DNA from: an uncultured Spirochaetaceae bacterium
GTDB lineage: Bacteria > Spirochaetota > Spirochaetia > Treponematales > Treponemataceae
Assembly: GCA_902773215.1 (NCBI GenBank)
Contig: CACYDQ010000301.1
Span: 1-15,759, forward strand
DNA: 15,759 nucleotides
Reading direction: 5' to 3'
The notes below the pieces were generated by a model. That model did no database searches. It was not told the origin of the DNA and saw only the letters and a program-made list of their open reading frames with translations. Shown piece after piece: positions 15,292 through 15,759 of this stretch (position 1 is its first letter; each line of letters starts with the position of its first letter). The position numbers were made by a program, and so were the translations under genes.

Positions 15292-15308
15292 CAGCATTGC
15301 AAAATCAG

Positions 15309-15759
15309 CTACAGCTTGAAGCCAGCCAGCCGGGAGCATGCTTCCTCCACATCCTTCCGGTGGCCGAAGCTGGAGAAGCGCAGGTAGCCCTCCCCCGCCG
15401 GTCCGAAGCCGCTTCCCGGGGTAGTCACGATGTTGCACTCAGCCAGAATCTTATCAAAGATGTCCCAGCTCGTGTAGCCGGGGAACATAACCCAAAGGTA
15501 AGGGCTGTCGCCGGTGTAGTAGACCTTGACACCTGCGGATGCAAAATTCGGGCCGGAAAGAGCCTTCTTCATCAGGGCCGCGTTTCCCAGATAGTAATCG
15601 ACCAGCCCCTTGGTCTCCTTCTGTCCCTCATCATCGAGCGCAGCAAGCCCGCCCCGCTGGGCTATGTTGCTTGCCCCGTTGAAGAGCGTCGTCATCACGC
15701 GGTTCCAGTCCTGCCTGACAGGAGTTCCGTCGGAGAACTTCAGGTCGGAAGGCACCACG
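15309..15759 (-). CDS. dapL: LL-diaminopimelate aminotransferase, C-terminal part (5' end outside window)
   Basis: The frame is open through the last base of the window, so about 150 C-terminal residues are present and the start and the catalytic PLP lysine lie outside. What remains matches the C-terminal domain of DapL, a PLP-dependent fold-type I aminotransferase that makes LL-diaminopimelate from tetrahydrodipicolinate and glutamate in one step for lysine and peptidoglycan synthesis: TTLFNGASNIAQRGG, EGQKETKGLVDYYLGNA, YLWVMFPGYTSWDIFDKIL, NIVTTPGSGFGPAGEGYLRFSSFG. The Arg in GEGYLRF is the expected carboxylate-binding residue. DapL is known from spirochaetes, chlamydiae, cyanobacteria and plants, which suits a treponeme. 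The gene ends in TAG with a strong terminator behind it. Another aminotransferase of the same class is possible but less likely. Confidence 0.9.
   Translation of the reverse strand, partial: VVPSDLKFSDGTPVRQDWNRVMTTLFNGASNIAQRGGLAALDDEGQKETKGLVDYYLGNAALMKKALSGPNFASAGVKVYYTGDSPYLWVMFPGYTSWDIFDKILAECNIVTTPGSGFGPAGEGYLRFSSFGHRKDVEEACSRLAGFKL

Noticed and set aside
1..15759. Mobile elements, CRISPR array, tRNA or rRNA genes
   Set aside because: No transposase, spaced direct repeats, cloverleaf or rRNA-like sequence was seen on either strand.

Overview
The window (about 50% GC, coding dense) most likely comes from a spirochaete of the Treponema group. The main reason is the cheA - cheW/cheR-like - cheX - cheY order, with CheX instead of CheZ or CheC and a CheW fused to a CheR-like domain; this arrangement is known from Treponema. 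A lipoprotein sugar-binding protein, a DapL-type aminotransferase and an outer-membrane beta-barrel candidate fit the same assignment. Species cannot be named from the sequence alone.

Layout. 1-945 (+) is the C-terminal end of a large protein closing in a PD-(D/E)XK nuclease domain, probably a type III restriction Res subunit or a related helicase-nuclease. It converges on a minus-strand sensory set, read right to left: a lipoprotein periplasmic sugar-binding protein (5083-4058), a YesM/LytS-type sensor kinase (4045-2579) and a YesN/AraC-type response regulator (2586-994). Upstream on the same strand are two Lpt-type permease genes (lptG, 6197-5127; lptF, 7800-6202, with an unusual 167-residue N-terminal extension) and a dUTPase gene (8301-7837) that carries every family motif but is interrupted by one in-frame TAA. 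A gene-free stretch (8302-8543) with a terminator separates these from the chemotaxis operon cheA (13455-11005), cheW-cheR-like (11000-9495), cheX (9461-8979) and cheY (8963-8544). Divergent from cheA is a gene for a 544-residue secreted, probably outer-membrane, protein (13623-15257, +). It converges on the 3' end of dapL (15759-15309, minus), which runs off the window.

How the genes work together. CheA, the CheW fusion, CheX and CheY form one co-directional unit with good Shine-Dalgarno sites before cheW, cheX and cheY: the kinase, its coupling protein, the CheY-P phosphatase and the motor response regulator. The binding protein, kinase and regulator look like a binding-protein-assisted two-component system for an extracellular sugar, with no transporter beside it. 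LptF and LptG are the two membrane halves of a lipid export ABC transporter.

The most interesting points are the in-frame stop in an otherwise intact dut, the LptF extension with a well-placed internal start, the divergent methyltransferase-like half of the CheW fusion, the binding-protein/kinase/regulator trio, and promoter -10 boxes only six bases before the start codons of cheA and the binding-protein gene, which suggest leaderless transcripts. I saw no tRNA, rRNA, CRISPR array, insertion sequence or plasmid origin.
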